This document shows, piece after piece, positions 15,399 through 24,496 of a DNA stretch of 64,000 nt; within the stretch, counting starts at the first letter, position 1, and every line of letters begins with the position of its first letter. The position numbers and the translations under genes are program-made. Under the pieces are notes generated by a model. That model did not search any database, was not told the DNA's origin, and saw only the letters and a program-made list of their open reading frames with translations. Source of the stretch: Pyrobaculum ferrireducens (lineage in GTDB: Archaea > Thermoproteota > Thermoprotei > Thermoproteales > Thermoproteaceae); NCBI RefSeq assembly GCF_000234805.1, contig NC_016645.1:2270391-2334390 (forward strand). The letters are read 5' to 3'.

Positions 15399-16851
15399 AG
15401 CGGACGCCTGAGGCCCCCGTGGAGGTCTTGTATCTTGTCCACCTGGCGTAGTACTCCAACAGCTTCTCTGGGTCTTTTGTAAAGAGGTCTCTTATGTCGT
15501 CTATGCCTAGGAGTATCATGGCGATTCTGTCGAGGCCCCAGCCCCACGCCAGGACTCTACTCTTCTTGACGCCTAGGGGCTCGGTGACTTCTGGCCGGAA
15601 GACGCCGGCGCCTCCGAACTCCACCCAGCCCAGCCTCGGGTGCTCTGCGTAGACCTCCACTGAGGGGGAGGTGAAGGGGAAGTAGGCGGGTCTGAACCTC
15701 ACCCTGGCCATCCCCAGGGCTTTGGCTATCTGCTCCAGCTGGCCCAGCAGGTGTTTAAAGGTGAGGCCGGGCCCCACGACGATGCCGTCTAGCTGGTGGA
15801 ACTCCATGCTGTGCTTCGGATCGAGCTTCTCCGGCCTGAAGACTCTCCCAATTGTAAACACCTTGTACTCGCCTTCGCCCCTCTCAGCCAGTGCTCTAAT
15901 GGTCGTCGCCGTTGTCTGAGTCCTCAGAACTGGGTTGAGCGCCTTGGCTCTGTCCCACCTGTAGCGCCACTTCTCCTCGTGGACTCTCCCCACGGCCTCC
16001 AGGAGGTGCTCCGGCACGTGCTCCACCGGGCCTCCCCACTGTACGTAGAATGTGTCGTGCACCTCCCTCGCCGGGTGGTCCTGCGCCTGGAACAGGGCGT
16101 CGAAGTTCCAGAACTCCACCTCCAGCACCGGGCCCCTCACCTCTTCGAACCCCAGCCCCACCATCACCTCCCTAACGTAGTCGAGAAACTCGTTGAAGAA
16201 GTGGGGCACCGGGGCTGGGTACTCGGGGGGCTCGACGCCTAGGTCAAACGGCTTGAGCACGTACGTACGCCACCTCCCGGTGGCGATATCCTCGCTGGTG
16301 ATGGCGGTTTTGACCTCAGCGGGTTTTACATCCACAGCCACTGCCTTGACATATATCCTAGTCTTCTCCATCTTCTTCACTAGCTTCCTCTTTACGAACT
16401 CCTCTATCAGTTCTCTAGGCGCCGTGTCGAGAGAGTTTAGGGCTTTCTGCCTCTCCTCGAGGACGGCGATGACCCTTTGGTACGTCTCGGCGTCTAGCTC
16501 TATGACGCCTCCCCGCGGCTTCACGCCGTGTTTAGCCAGATTCGCCAAAGCAATCTGAGCCTCTGGGCTCTGGGGCACAGCCGCCACGCACCTCCCCTCT
16601 CCACACACGGCGGACTTCAGAAGCTTGTACTCCGGGAGGCCCTCCGCGGCCCTTACGCGGCCCTCCTCTGTCAGCTCGTAGATCACCTCGGTCTTCTTCT
16701 CAACCTGCAACACGCCCTTGGCGCGGCCCTCCTCGACGTAGCGCATGAGGCTCTCCGGGGGCACCCCCAGCTCCGCCGCTATGTCGTCTATGAGGCGCCA
16801 CTCCCCGGCGCGTCTTATAATTTCGTAAAGAGTAGGCGGTAAAACGAGCAT
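15388..16851 (-). CDS. pheS: Phenylalanyl-tRNA synthetase alpha subunit
   Basis: This 487-residue class II aminoacyl-tRNA synthetase subunit has N-terminal winged-helix domains and a catalytic core. Visible class II elements include motif 2 (RTQTTATTIRAL, then FTIGRVFRPEKLDPKHSMEFHQLDG) and motif 3 (GWGLDRIAMILLGIDDIRDL). The Phe-pocket segment EFGGAGVFRPEV is also seen. The beta subunit is not nearby. A TATA element lies about 25 bp before the ATG at 16851, and the gene appears monocistronic. Confidence 0.95.
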   Translation of the reverse strand: MLVLPPTLYEIIRRAGEWRLIDDIAAELGVPPESLMRYVEEGRAKGVLQVEKKTEVIYELTEEGRVRAAEGLPEYKLLKSAVCGEGRCVAAVPQSPEAQIALANLAKHGVKPRGGVIELDAETYQRVIAVLEERQKALNSLDTAPRELIEEFVKRKLVKKMEKTRIYVKAVAVDVKPAEVKTAITSEDIATGRWRTYVLKPFDLGVEPPEYPAPVPHFFNEFLDYVREVMVGLGFEEVRGPVLEVEFWNFDALFQAQDHPAREVHDTFYVQWGGPVEHVPEHLLEAVGRVHEEKWRYRWDRAKALNPVLRTQTTATTIRALAERGEGEYKVFTIGRVFRPEKLDPKHSMEFHQLDGIVVGPGLTFKHLLGQLEQIAKALGMARVRFRPAYFPFTSPSVEVYAEHPRLGWVEFGGAGVFRPEVTEPLGVKKSRVLAWGWGLDRIAMILLGIDDIRDLFTKDPEKLLEYYARWTRYKTSTGASGVRFTL

Positions 16852-16882
16852 GTGGTCTAAAAATCTTGTCTTTAAGTATGTA

Positions 16883-17113
16883 CTACCTGCCCCTAATGAG
16901 GGAGATGGGGACCTCCTCCTCTTTCTCCTCCTCCTTGGGTATCTTGGCTTTGAAAACCTCTTTGTACAGCAGGTCGCGGAGGGCTGCCCTAATGGCCTCG
17001 CTACGGTTGGGGAAGATCCCCCTCCTCACAAGCTCGTCGAGCTCCTCCAGCATCTTTTTAGGGACGTGCACCGAGATCAGCGACATCTTATCTTGATTCT
17101 TGCTCCTCGGCAT
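16883..17113 (-). CDS. Ribbon-helix-helix (CopG/Arc-like) regulator
   Basis: This 76-residue protein has a short basic N-terminus, a beta strand (LISVHVPKKML) and two helices (LEELDELVRRG, then PNRSEAIRAALRDLLYKEV), the ribbon-helix-helix fold. The tail is charged. It should bind DNA as a dimer. A TATA element (CTTTATTAAC) is 26 bp before the ATG. A second protein of the same fold is encoded at 34017-34232; both sit upstream of, or next to, unrelated genes, so targets are unknown. Confidence 0.8.
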   Translation of the reverse strand: MPRSKNQDKMSLISVHVPKKMLEELDELVRRGIFPNRSEAIRAALRDLLYKEVFKAKIPKEEEKEEEVPISLIRGR

Positions 17114-17167
17114 GTCTAGTGGAGATACCTGCGTTAATAAAGGTCATCTCCAGGTAATACCGCTGTA

Positions 17168-17485
17168 CTATTCCTGCGTCTTGGCTTTGGCGGTGGAGAG
17201 GGCTTTTATGAGCTGTTCCAACACCTTGTACTTGGGCAGTGTGGAGAGCTTCTTGGCGAGCCTCCTCAGCCTCTCGGCGTCTGCCGCCGTAATTGTCTTG
17301 GGCCGCCCCTCGTTGTCGTAGGCGTACCACTTCCCCTTCTCGTATATATACCCCACGTCGCCCATGTACACCTCGGCGTAGAGCCCTCTTCTCTTCGACT
17401 CGGCGAATACGACGATGTCGTCTATTTCAAGCTCCATGTAGGTGTTGCGGAGGACCATGCGGAGAAACGGAGCTCTGAGCCTCAC
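17168..17485 (-). CDS. Hypothetical protein
   Basis: This 105-residue protein seems to have a beta-rich N-terminal half (MELEIDDIVVFAES, LYAEVYMGDVGYIYEKGKWY) and a helical, basic C-terminus. The start is the GTG at 17485, 25 bp after a TATA element (GATTTTAAAAAGG, 17504-17515, read on the minus strand). The gene lies just downstream of the DUF1512 gene on the same strand but has its own promoter. I do not recognise the family. Confidence 0.55.
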   Translation of the reverse strand: MRLRAPFLRMVLRNTYMELEIDDIVVFAESKRRGLYAEVYMGDVGYIYEKGKWYAYDNEGRPKTITAADAERLRRLAKKLSTLPKYKVLEQLIKALSTAKAKTQE

Positions 17486-17522
17486 GGTAGCAAAGAGGTT
17501 GGCGATTTTAAAAAGGTAACTG

Positions 17523-18644
17523 TCAAGAGGACTCGAAAGGCTGTCCCACGCCGACGGTGTTGCCCACCCCGATGACGAGCACGGACTCCCCCGGCGCCAC
17601 GTTGCTGGAGATAAACTCCAGCACCCTCTTGGTAGTGTGGTTGACTGCGTTGTATATCTCGCCTGTCATGGTGGTGAGCGCCTCGGACTGCCTCATCTTT
17701 ATGAGAAAGGCGTACAGCGGCACGCCGTACTTAGTGGCGTACGACTCGATGTTAAACTTCTCCACGCCGACGCCGCCCATGGCCATCCCGATGCCCTCCG
17801 CCACCTCGCCGGTCTTCTCCCCCTCCAGCCTCAACGCGGCGTCTATACTCACTATGTACTTCGGCTTGGCGCCCAGCTTCTGGAATACGTACTCCACAGC
17901 CTCGTCAAGGCGGCCCACTGTGCTACCCGGCCCCCGGGCCTTGATCACGTAGAGGCGCCTGCCGTCGTAGATGCACTCAGCCACCACCGTGTCTTTGACG
18001 TCGTTGTGGTACACAGGCGCCCCGCACTGGTTGAGTATGTTGTAGGCCACGAGGGGCCCTGCGCTGTCTCCAATGGGGACCCCCTTTATGAATGAGGTCA
18101 CGGCTTCGTTGACTGTGTCTGTGAGCTCCTTGAGTAGCGGAAGCAACATGGTTAGCTGTATGACTAGGTAAAAGGCTTTGTACTTCCTGGCGGTTTTGTA
18201 GTAGTGGTCAACCACCTTGTATATGAAGTTCATGTACCTCAGCGCCTCTACGGCGGTTGCCAGGTTCTTGACAACGACGCCGTCCTCAACGAGCCTTTTT
18301 ATCTCGCCCTCGTAGGTCTCCACGTAGGTGTTCAGTATGTGTTTGTACTTCGGCACGATGCCGTTGGGGTCTAGAGAGGTGGGCTCAATCACGGCGAAGT
18401 CCACCATCCTCTTCAACGTCGACTCGAGCTCAGATCTCTGCACCTCCCTCCGCTTAAACTTGTCCAAGGCGCTGAGCACGTTGGCGGAGGCCGCGTTCAG
18501 CAACTGGCCAAGGTAGGAGAGGAAGCCGCTCACCTGGCTGAGGTACCTATACATCTGCAGGTCCTGTAGCATGAAGATGAGGGCGAACCATACCAATATC
18601 GATATCAGGTACCACATCGGGTCGTATGTAGTCTGTGCATACAT
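17523..18644 (-). CDS. DUF1512-family membrane-anchored protein
   Basis: This 373-residue protein has one N-terminal membrane helix (MWYLISILVWFALIFMLQ) followed by a large cytoplasmic part. The C-terminal half contains Gly-rich and acidic segments (IKARGPGSTVGRLDEAVEYV, IVSIDAALRLEGEKTGEVAEG, VLVIGVGNTVGVGQ). I recognise these as the archaeal DUF1512 family, whose function is unknown. A TATA element (ACATATAAAAG) lies about 25 bp before the ATG. Confidence 0.7.
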   Translation of the reverse strand: MYAQTTYDPMWYLISILVWFALIFMLQDLQMYRYLSQVSGFLSYLGQLLNAASANVLSALDKFKRREVQRSELESTLKRMVDFAVIEPTSLDPNGIVPKYKHILNTYVETYEGEIKRLVEDGVVVKNLATAVEALRYMNFIYKVVDHYYKTARKYKAFYLVIQLTMLLPLLKELTDTVNEAVTSFIKGVPIGDSAGPLVAYNILNQCGAPVYHNDVKDTVVAECIYDGRRLYVIKARGPGSTVGRLDEAVEYVFQKLGAKPKYIVSIDAALRLEGEKTGEVAEGIGMAMGGVGVEKFNIESYATKYGVPLYAFLIKMRQSEALTTMTGEIYNAVNHTTKRVLEFISSNVAPGESVLVIGVGNTVGVGQPFESS

Positions 18645-18752
18645 TGAATGCCCTGTATTATAGACATATAAAAGTTATCAGTGATCGAAGGCTCTATCAC
18701 CTCTCAGGCCCTTCCCCTCATCACGGTGGGAAAGGCGACCGGGGTTTTAAGC

Positions 18753-20255
18753 TTATACCTCCACCACGTCTCTGCCGCCCCTCTCCTCCTTCTTCTCTTC
18801 ACGTCTACCCCTCACCCCCACCGCCGCGGCGGCGCCCACCGCCCCCGCCGCCACGAACATCTTGACAAAACTTTCAAGGGTAAGCGTAGGCAACTTAACC
18901 ACCGGCCGCACGTTTACCAGGTACTTAACTCCGTTGATCTCGACGGCAACGGGATCCGCCAGCGGAATTATCCTGGCGGCGCCGCGCTCGCCGTAGAACT
19001 TCAAACCACCGACGTACACGGCGAAGCGGTCAATAGGCGACCCCAGCACGTCGACCACCCTCATCTCTCTGTAGAGAGAAGATGCGTTTATGACTAACCT
19101 GGGGGCGGCCCTCACGACGTATTCAGCCACGACGGAGCCGTTGAGAAGGAGCCTCACTGTGACGTTTGTCCCCAGCTTGGCAACCTCCGGAGCCACCGTT
19201 GCGTTGAAGCCCTGGACGTCGAGCACCACCCTCGGCTTGACGAGGTCTGTGTAGGCCTCAACGGCGCCATCCCTCACCTCTGCGGGGTATTTATAAACTA
19301 TGTCGCCAACCTTCACGTATACGTAGTAGGTAGGCCCCTCGACTATGCACATAGCCACAGGCGAGCCGTCTTCCGTAGATACGGCGTATACAGATAGGTC
19401 CTGGCCGTCGACCGTCTTGGCGGTGGCCCCCTTGAAGAGCCACGTCTTGACGGCCGTGGGGAGGTGGTAGAAGTTGAGGACATACTCCTCGCCTGTGGCC
19501 AGCTTGACATATATCTGTAGCGGCCTCTCCACCGGGTTGTACACCAGCGCCGTCCCGTTGCACTGGCCAACCACGGGGAGGGCGATCTGCTCCACGACCA
19601 CCCGGGGCCTCCCAACCGCCGCGGTCTGGTTTGGGGAGAACATCAGGTTGAAGTCAGGCGTCCACGGCTTGACGCCCTCTATCCTCACGCCTGCCGTGGG
19701 GATCACGAAGTAGTAATCCGCCTTTGTGTCCGAGAGGCTGATGTAGGTGATGTTGGCTATGCCGTAGGCCGAGATCTTGGCGGTGGAGTACACCACGTAC
19801 TCCTCCATATAGACCCCCAGGGACTGTGTCGACCACACCTTGAAGTAAAAGTCGCCTTCCACTTGTGGAGGGGTGAAGGACTTCACCCTGAGGATCGCCG
19901 TGCCGTTTACCTCAAGCGGCACGCCTTGGTATACGTAGACCGACTCCTCCCCCTTCACCGTGACCGGCACCACGGGGCCGAGGCTCCTCCACCTGTCTAC
20001 CTTAACCGTGAGGAAGTCTCCACAAACGCGTCCATTTACAAACTTGGGCGTTGGGTACGGCTGAAACGTGGGCGTAGTTAGGACGCCGGTGTTGGACACG
20101 GCGTGTACCGAGGCTATGCCCCACGGCGAGAGGGGATCGACGTAGGCTGAGAAGTTGGCGCATCCGCCTAGGGGCGCCGTGTAGATAAATGGTATGGAGG
20201 TAATGGGGACTGTGAGCACGGTGGCGTTTATGACGAGGATCAAGAGGCCGTACAT
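18753..20255 (-). CDS. Exported/membrane protein with C-terminal anchor
   Basis: This 500-residue protein has a hydrophobic N-terminus (LLILVINATVLTVPITS), a long beta-rich extracytoplasmic region with many Asn-x-Ser/Thr sites, and a C-terminal transmembrane helix (FVKMFVAAGAVGAAAAVG). A basic cytoplasmic tail rich in Arg and Lys follows. The topology is that of a cell-surface protein anchored at its C-terminus. A TATA element (TTATATAG on the minus strand, about 20280) is 26 bp before the ATG. Function unknown; a surface-layer-associated or binding protein is plausible. Confidence 0.65.
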   Translation of the reverse strand: MYGLLILVINATVLTVPITSIPFIYTAPLGGCANFSAYVDPLSPWGIASVHAVSNTGVLTTPTFQPYPTPKFVNGRVCGDFLTVKVDRWRSLGPVVPVTVKGEESVYVYQGVPLEVNGTAILRVKSFTPPQVEGDFYFKVWSTQSLGVYMEEYVVYSTAKISAYGIANITYISLSDTKADYYFVIPTAGVRIEGVKPWTPDFNLMFSPNQTAAVGRPRVVVEQIALPVVGQCNGTALVYNPVERPLQIYVKLATGEEYVLNFYHLPTAVKTWLFKGATAKTVDGQDLSVYAVSTEDGSPVAMCIVEGPTYYVYVKVGDIVYKYPAEVRDGAVEAYTDLVKPRVVLDVQGFNATVAPEVAKLGTNVTVRLLLNGSVVAEYVVRAAPRLVINASSLYREMRVVDVLGSPIDRFAVYVGGLKFYGERGAARIIPLADPVAVEINGVKYLVNVRPVVKLPTLTLESFVKMFVAAGAVGAAAAVGVRGRREEKKEERGGRDVVEV

Positions 20256-20335
20256 GTAGTACAGCGCCGGCGCGGTTATATAGTCATTGGTGACTTTAAA
20301 CGCTAACTCTTAAATAGGTTTCCGAAGTCTACGCC

Positions 20336-20632
20336 GTGAGGTGGTCCCTCTATGCAGTTTTGTACCTAATCGGAGTCTTGACGCTGGGTCTGTTGCTGAT
20401 GGGGGCTGAGCAGATGGTGGCCGCGGCTCTAGACATCGTATTTCTCGTAATTGCGGTAGTCCTCTTCAGACTCGCGCTTAAGGACGTGTCGGCGGCGCTG
20501 GACATCTCGACAGAGGACAGAGAGAGGGCTGAGCTGAGGATGGTGCAGGCTCTGCTCATCGTCACCTTCGTCATCTCGGCGTCTGTGCTGGGCTACAGCT
20601 TTCTAAAGGCCGTATTCCCCTTCGTGCCTTAG
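20336..20632 (+). CDS. Small polytopic membrane protein
   Basis: This 98-residue protein has three predicted membrane helices (residues 4-25, 30-48 and 70-92) with a charged loop (ISTEDRERAELRMV) between the second and third. The start is the GTG at 20336, 26 bp after a TATA element (TCTTAAATAGG). It converges on the coiled-coil gene with a 4-bp overlap of the two 3' ends. Function unknown. Confidence 0.65.
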   Translation: MRWSLYAVLYLIGVLTLGLLLMGAEQMVAAALDIVFLVIAVVLFRLALKDVSAALDISTEDRERAELRMVQALLIVTFVISASVLGYSFLKAVFPFVP

Positions 20633-21852
20633 CGCCGCTCCTCCAGCCTGCTCCGGCACTCCTCCAGCTGGGCCTTTAGCTGGGCCAGCATCGCCTCTCT
20701 CAAGAGGAGGCTTCTGTAAAATGCAAGGGTCTCGCGCTCCTGCTCAAGAAGCCTCCTCTCCCACTCGTTTAGCCTCTGCTCCTCCTCCACAAGCCTCTTG
20801 GCGAACCTCCCGAGGTTGTCCAACAGCTCCACCTCCTTAGCCCTCACAGCCTCCTCCAGCCTCCTGAGCTCCTCCTGTTTCTTACCCACTGCGTCTTCAA
20901 ACATCTTGTACTTCCCCACCAACTCCTCCAGCTCCTGGCGCCTCTTCTCAAGAGCCGCCTGTACCTCCTCCAGCTCCTTCTCCCTCCTGGCCAGCTCAGC
21001 CAGCCTCTTCTCCACCTCGGCGGCCTGGGCGAGGAGGGACTTGGCGCGCTCCTCCTGCTCCGCCAGCTGCCTCTGCCTAACCGCCAGCTCCTGCTCAAGC
21101 TTCTTAAGCTCAAACTCCTTCTTCAGAAGCTCCTCTCTAAACTGCCTCAGCTGTTCGTCTCTCTCCTCCAGCTCCCGCATACGGGCGGTCAGCAGAGACA
21201 AGGCCTTCTTAGCCTCCTCCAGCGAGGTCTTCGTGGGGTCGGACAGCTCGGCCACCTTCTTCACGTTCTCCATCACGAGGGCGAGCTCCCCCTCCCTCTT
21301 CCTCAACGCCTCCTCCCTAGTCCTCAGCTCCGCCTCTTTGTAGGCGAGTTGCCTCATCTTAGCCTCGTAGTCCTGGAGCCTCGCGTTGAAGTCTTTCATC
21401 AACTCCAGCATAGCGGAGGCCACGGTGCGTATCTGCTCGCTCTGCGCCTTGAGGGCGTTTATCTCCTCAGCCAAGCTCTGCACCCTCCCCGCCACTGCGT
21501 CGAGCTTCTCAGCCACAGAGATGAATTGGTTTGTGGCGTCCGTCACCGCCTTTGCAGAAGCGGAGAGCCGCTCAGCCACAGCAGAGAGCCCCCCCAGCCT
21601 ATCCGCCGAGGCGTTTATCTGCCCGACCAGCCTGTTGAGCTGGGAAGTGGCCTCCACCAAGTCCTTCGACACCCTGCTCAGGAGGGCCCCCAGGCCCTCG
21701 ACAGATTTCTTCAAGTCGAGAGAATTCGCCTTAACCTCAGCCACCACCTCGCTCCTCACCTCCTCCAGCCGCGTGGAGAGGGCCGCGACGTCTGAGCTAA
21801 GCTTTACCAACGCCTCATCTACCTTCTTACCCGCGTCCTCCCTCCTAAACAC
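20629..21852 (-). CDS. Long coiled-coil protein
   Basis: The protein is about 408 residues and almost entirely heptad-type coiled coil, with Glu/Lys/Arg/Leu-rich runs and repeated Ala-rich segments. The first 180 residues resemble a chemoreceptor- or SMC-like stalk, and the rest is denser in charge. I chose the GTG at 21852 because TTTATATATC lies about 25 bp upstream. An open frame continues to 21909, but it would include the promoter. The likely role is structural or as a linker. It may work with the smaller coiled-coil protein at 22056-22403. Confidence 0.65.
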   Translation of the reverse strand: MFRREDAGKKVDEALVKLSSDVAALSTRLEEVRSEVVAEVKANSLDLKKSVEGLGALLSRVSKDLVEATSQLNRLVGQINASADRLGGLSAVAERLSASAKAVTDATNQFISVAEKLDAVAGRVQSLAEEINALKAQSEQIRTVASAMLELMKDFNARLQDYEAKMRQLAYKEAELRTREEALRKREGELALVMENVKKVAELSDPTKTSLEEAKKALSLLTARMRELEERDEQLRQFREELLKKEFELKKLEQELAVRQRQLAEQEERAKSLLAQAAEVEKRLAELARREKELEEVQAALEKRRQELEELVGKYKMFEDAVGKKQEELRRLEEAVRAKEVELLDNLGRFAKRLVEEEQRLNEWERRLLEQERETLAFYRSLLLREAMLAQLKAQLEECRSRLEERR

Positions 21853-22055
21853 AGTTTTCCACAGACCCAGAGATATATAAACATCTCGCGTATATACACC
21901 AGTATACACCTGCTAACTTTCAGCAAAGCGGCGCAGTGGTTAACAACACGCGGAGCGCCCCCCGCCGTACCTGCGCAAAGCTGGATGCGGCAGACACCTG
22001 CGGGTGGTGATGTGCAACGGGCGACAGATCTACTGGGTAGTCGTGGCTTGTGTAG

Positions 22056-22403
22056 TTACTGAGTGGCTCTTTTCAAAACGTCCTGCAGTGCTATGAGTCT
22101 CTCTAGCAGTGCCATGCACGCCTCGTCTCTCTTCGCCCGATCCTCCGCCAATGCCGCCCTTACGAGGCTGGCGTTCTCGACGACAGAGAGGGCGGCTGAG
22201 TTCAGCTTCTCCACGGCCTCCCGCACCGCGTCCAGCACCGCCTCGATGTTGGCCGGTTGTTGTTGCTGCGGCTGGGGGAGTTGCGCCACCCTCTTGGAGA
22301 GCTCGGCGACATCCCTCTGCAACTTGGCAACTTCCCTCTTCAGCTCTCTGAGCTCTGCTAGTATCTCCACGACGTAGTCTGGATAGGCGAAGTCGTCGGC
22401 CAT
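22056..22403 (-). CDS. Small coiled-coil protein
   Basis: This protein of about 115 residues starts at the ATG at 22403, which lies 26 bp after a TATA element (TATATAAAC). An N-terminal coiled coil (LAELRELKREVAKLQRDVAE) leads to a Pro/Gln linker (PQPQQQQP) and a second helical segment. The promoter and the repeated coiled-coil theme suggest it is a partner of the gene at 20629-21852, about 200 bp away on the same strand. Function unknown. Confidence 0.6.
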   Translation of the reverse strand: MADDFAYPDYVVEILAELRELKREVAKLQRDVAELSKRVAQLPQPQQQQPANIEAVLDAVREAVEKLNSAALSVVENASLVRAALAEDRAKRDEACMALLERLIALQDVLKRATQ

Positions 22404-22586
22404 GCCACCCACGGTGCCATAGTTTATATAGCTAACGCACGGTTACTTTAGATTTAGGCCTACTTATTAGCCAGAGCCCACTCGTTGCCTCTAGCCACCG
22501 CTCAGTATGTGGAAAAAGTTCTGGAAATGACCACGAAGGGCTTAGACGGGCGCGCTTTATGTATGCTTGACATGTTTTTAAAAACT

Positions 22587-22817
22587 TTAAGTTTTTCTGC
22601 ATATGCCCAGGGCGGCGCATACAGGCTCTAGTTTCATCAACGCGTCATAGGCGCCTCTGCTGAGATCTATCTGTTTCTCTTTTCTGCTCCAGCTCTCCAC
22701 GCCGAATGCCTTCAGCACGGCGGCCGTCCTCACGTAGTCCGCCTCGCAACCGCCCTCCGCGCTTGCGCACTGATCCTCCACCCCCCTTCTATAAAGCTCC
22801 GGCCGAAACCTGCGCAT
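22587..22817 (-). CDS. Possible small hypothetical protein
   Basis: This is an open frame of 76 codons with a plausible amino-acid composition and four cysteines (DQCASAEGGCEADY, PVCAALGICR). No TATA element is obvious in the expected place. It may be the end of a decayed gene; the flanking 150 bp (22432-22586) hold nothing I recognise. Low confidence. Confidence 0.3.
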   Translation of the reverse strand: MRRFRPELYRRGVEDQCASAEGGCEADYVRTAAVLKAFGVESWSRKEKQIDLSRGAYDALMKLEPVCAALGICRKT

Positions 22818-22876
22818 CTCTACCCGCCCTAGGCCCCGCCCGCTAGAGAAAAGGTAGGAGGGAAAAAAGGAGGGGT

Positions 22877-24421
22877 TTACCTAGCCTCTATGTATATGCC
22901 AGAGGGTACTTGATAGCGGCAGATGTTGCCCCACCAATCCCTCGCGGTGTACTGATACTTGCTCACGGCGACGTATATGTACTCCGGGGCATTGTAGTCG
23001 GTGGAGACGCCGGGGTTGTCGCCGTCGTTATGTATCGAGCCTTTGATATATATACTGGCGCCTTGTATAGACAGCGATATGTCTATGCTGGGGAATACGT
23101 CTATAGGCAGTGAAGTCCGCGTTCTGGCCAGAGCCGCCGACACAATGGAGCCCAGTGGGATGCCTACTTCAAAATCTGCCCCACATTTGTCAAAATAGGG
23201 GAATATCTCCTCGAACAGTATATACTCGCGTGGCTGAAGAGCCCCGTCTGAAAGCGCCGTGTTGGAAATGACGAGCTGTTGCTTATCTACCCCGCCGTAG
23301 AAGAGGTCAATAATTTCCTGGGGCAGGACAAAATCTTTTCCACTTACAATTGTGCTACCGCTGATGTAGATATCCGCTATGTAGAAGTAGTTCTCTTCTT
23401 GAATGTAGGATCTGCCTACGGGCCCCTCGTAGTAGACGTCGTACGAGGCGAAGACAGGCCTCCCCCATATCCAAATCCAGCCAGATATAGTGGGGGCGAG
23501 GATGAGATTGTTATCTAAATAGTACTGCTGGCCTCCCCAGCTCCTGCCAGCTAAGCTAATGAAGGGCCCGAAGTCGCCCATAACCGCTAGAGTGGCGCTG
23601 ACGGCAACTTGCGGAGTAGTCGATTCAACTCGTATGTATACACTCACCGTTCCGCTGTATGTATAGTCGTTTACCGCCATGACAACGGGCACTTTCATAT
23701 ACAGCCTGCCGTTGTAGTTTGTGAAGTACGTAGAGGGAAACGCGGTGGTTAAGTTGTTGACTCCCACCCAAGCCTTTCTATACCAGCAGATAAACGCCGG
23801 GGGTTCTGGACTTATTAATTCACACCACGTGTCTTTCGGCGGCTCGACAGACGGCGGCTTCATCGAGGGGGGCGCAGAGCCGTAGCTTGCAAACAGCCCT
23901 CGCTTCTCTTCTCTATCCACCTTAGCCACGTGCCCCCTCCACTCCCCCCTGCCCTTTGCCACATGTAGCGTGTATATCAGCTCTTCTCCTCTCGCCACCT
24001 TGGCTGGGGGGTAGTCTAGGAAGTAGGTGGTGTAGAACAGAGGCCTCCCGCTGGTTTTGTTTACAACCGCCAGGCTGACTATAAGCGCGGTGAAGAAGTC
24101 CTCGGGGTCGTGCCCCCTAGCCCTTAGTAATTCAGTCCAGTTCTTAGCCACGTCGGCTAGGGCGCCGGCTGGTATGTGTACAGAGCCCCTGGTGGGCCCT
24201 GAGAAAACTGCCACTTCTCCATCCGGCGTGACGGCTCTTACGAAGACCGCGGCGGCTACGTCAGGTCTTGTAAAGAGGTCGCTCTTCTTTACGCCGGCCT
24301 CGTAGAGCTCAAACCTCAGCGTGACCCCCGGGCTAGGCGTCTGAAACCCCAGCACCACAAACACCACGGCAACCAAAGCCGCCAACACCACCAGCTTGCC
24401 TACTCGGGATTTCTTTTCCAT
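22877..24421 (-). CDS. Large exported protein, paralogue of 28053-29501
   Basis: This 514-residue protein has an N-terminal signal or anchor helix (KLVVLAALVAVVFVVLGFQ) and a long beta-rich extracytoplasmic region. The order of segments matches the protein encoded at 28053: a segment ending DWL/NWT..., a KVPVVMAVNDYTYSGTVSVY region against KIPLFFIYNQYSYSGEVGLL, and a final C-x-P-x-G-Y/I-x-I motif near the C-terminus. A TATA element (GGGATATAAGCC) is about 27 bp before the ATG. It is probably a surface protein; nothing suggests enzymatic activity. Confidence 0.65.
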   Translation of the reverse strand: MEKKSRVGKLVVLAALVAVVFVVLGFQTPSPGVTLRFELYEAGVKKSDLFTRPDVAAAVFVRAVTPDGEVAVFSGPTRGSVHIPAGALADVAKNWTELLRARGHDPEDFFTALIVSLAVVNKTSGRPLFYTTYFLDYPPAKVARGEELIYTLHVAKGRGEWRGHVAKVDREEKRGLFASYGSAPPSMKPPSVEPPKDTWCELISPEPPAFICWYRKAWVGVNNLTTAFPSTYFTNYNGRLYMKVPVVMAVNDYTYSGTVSVYIRVESTTPQVAVSATLAVMGDFGPFISLAGRSWGGQQYYLDNNLILAPTISGWIWIWGRPVFASYDVYYEGPVGRSYIQEENYFYIADIYISGSTIVSGKDFVLPQEIIDLFYGGVDKQQLVISNTALSDGALQPREYILFEEIFPYFDKCGADFEVGIPLGSIVSAALARTRTSLPIDVFPSIDISLSIQGASIYIKGSIHNDGDNPGVSTDYNAPEYIYVAVSKYQYTARDWWGNICRYQVPSGIYIEAR

Positions 24422-24496
24422 GTCCGCAACTGTACCGGGGGAGGGGGGGATATAAGCCTTATTATATACTCAAAGTCAATACTTAACGGCAGAGAT

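Noticed and set aside
20629-21852. SMC-type chromosome protein
   Set aside because: It has coiled coil only. No Walker A, signature motif or hinge is present.
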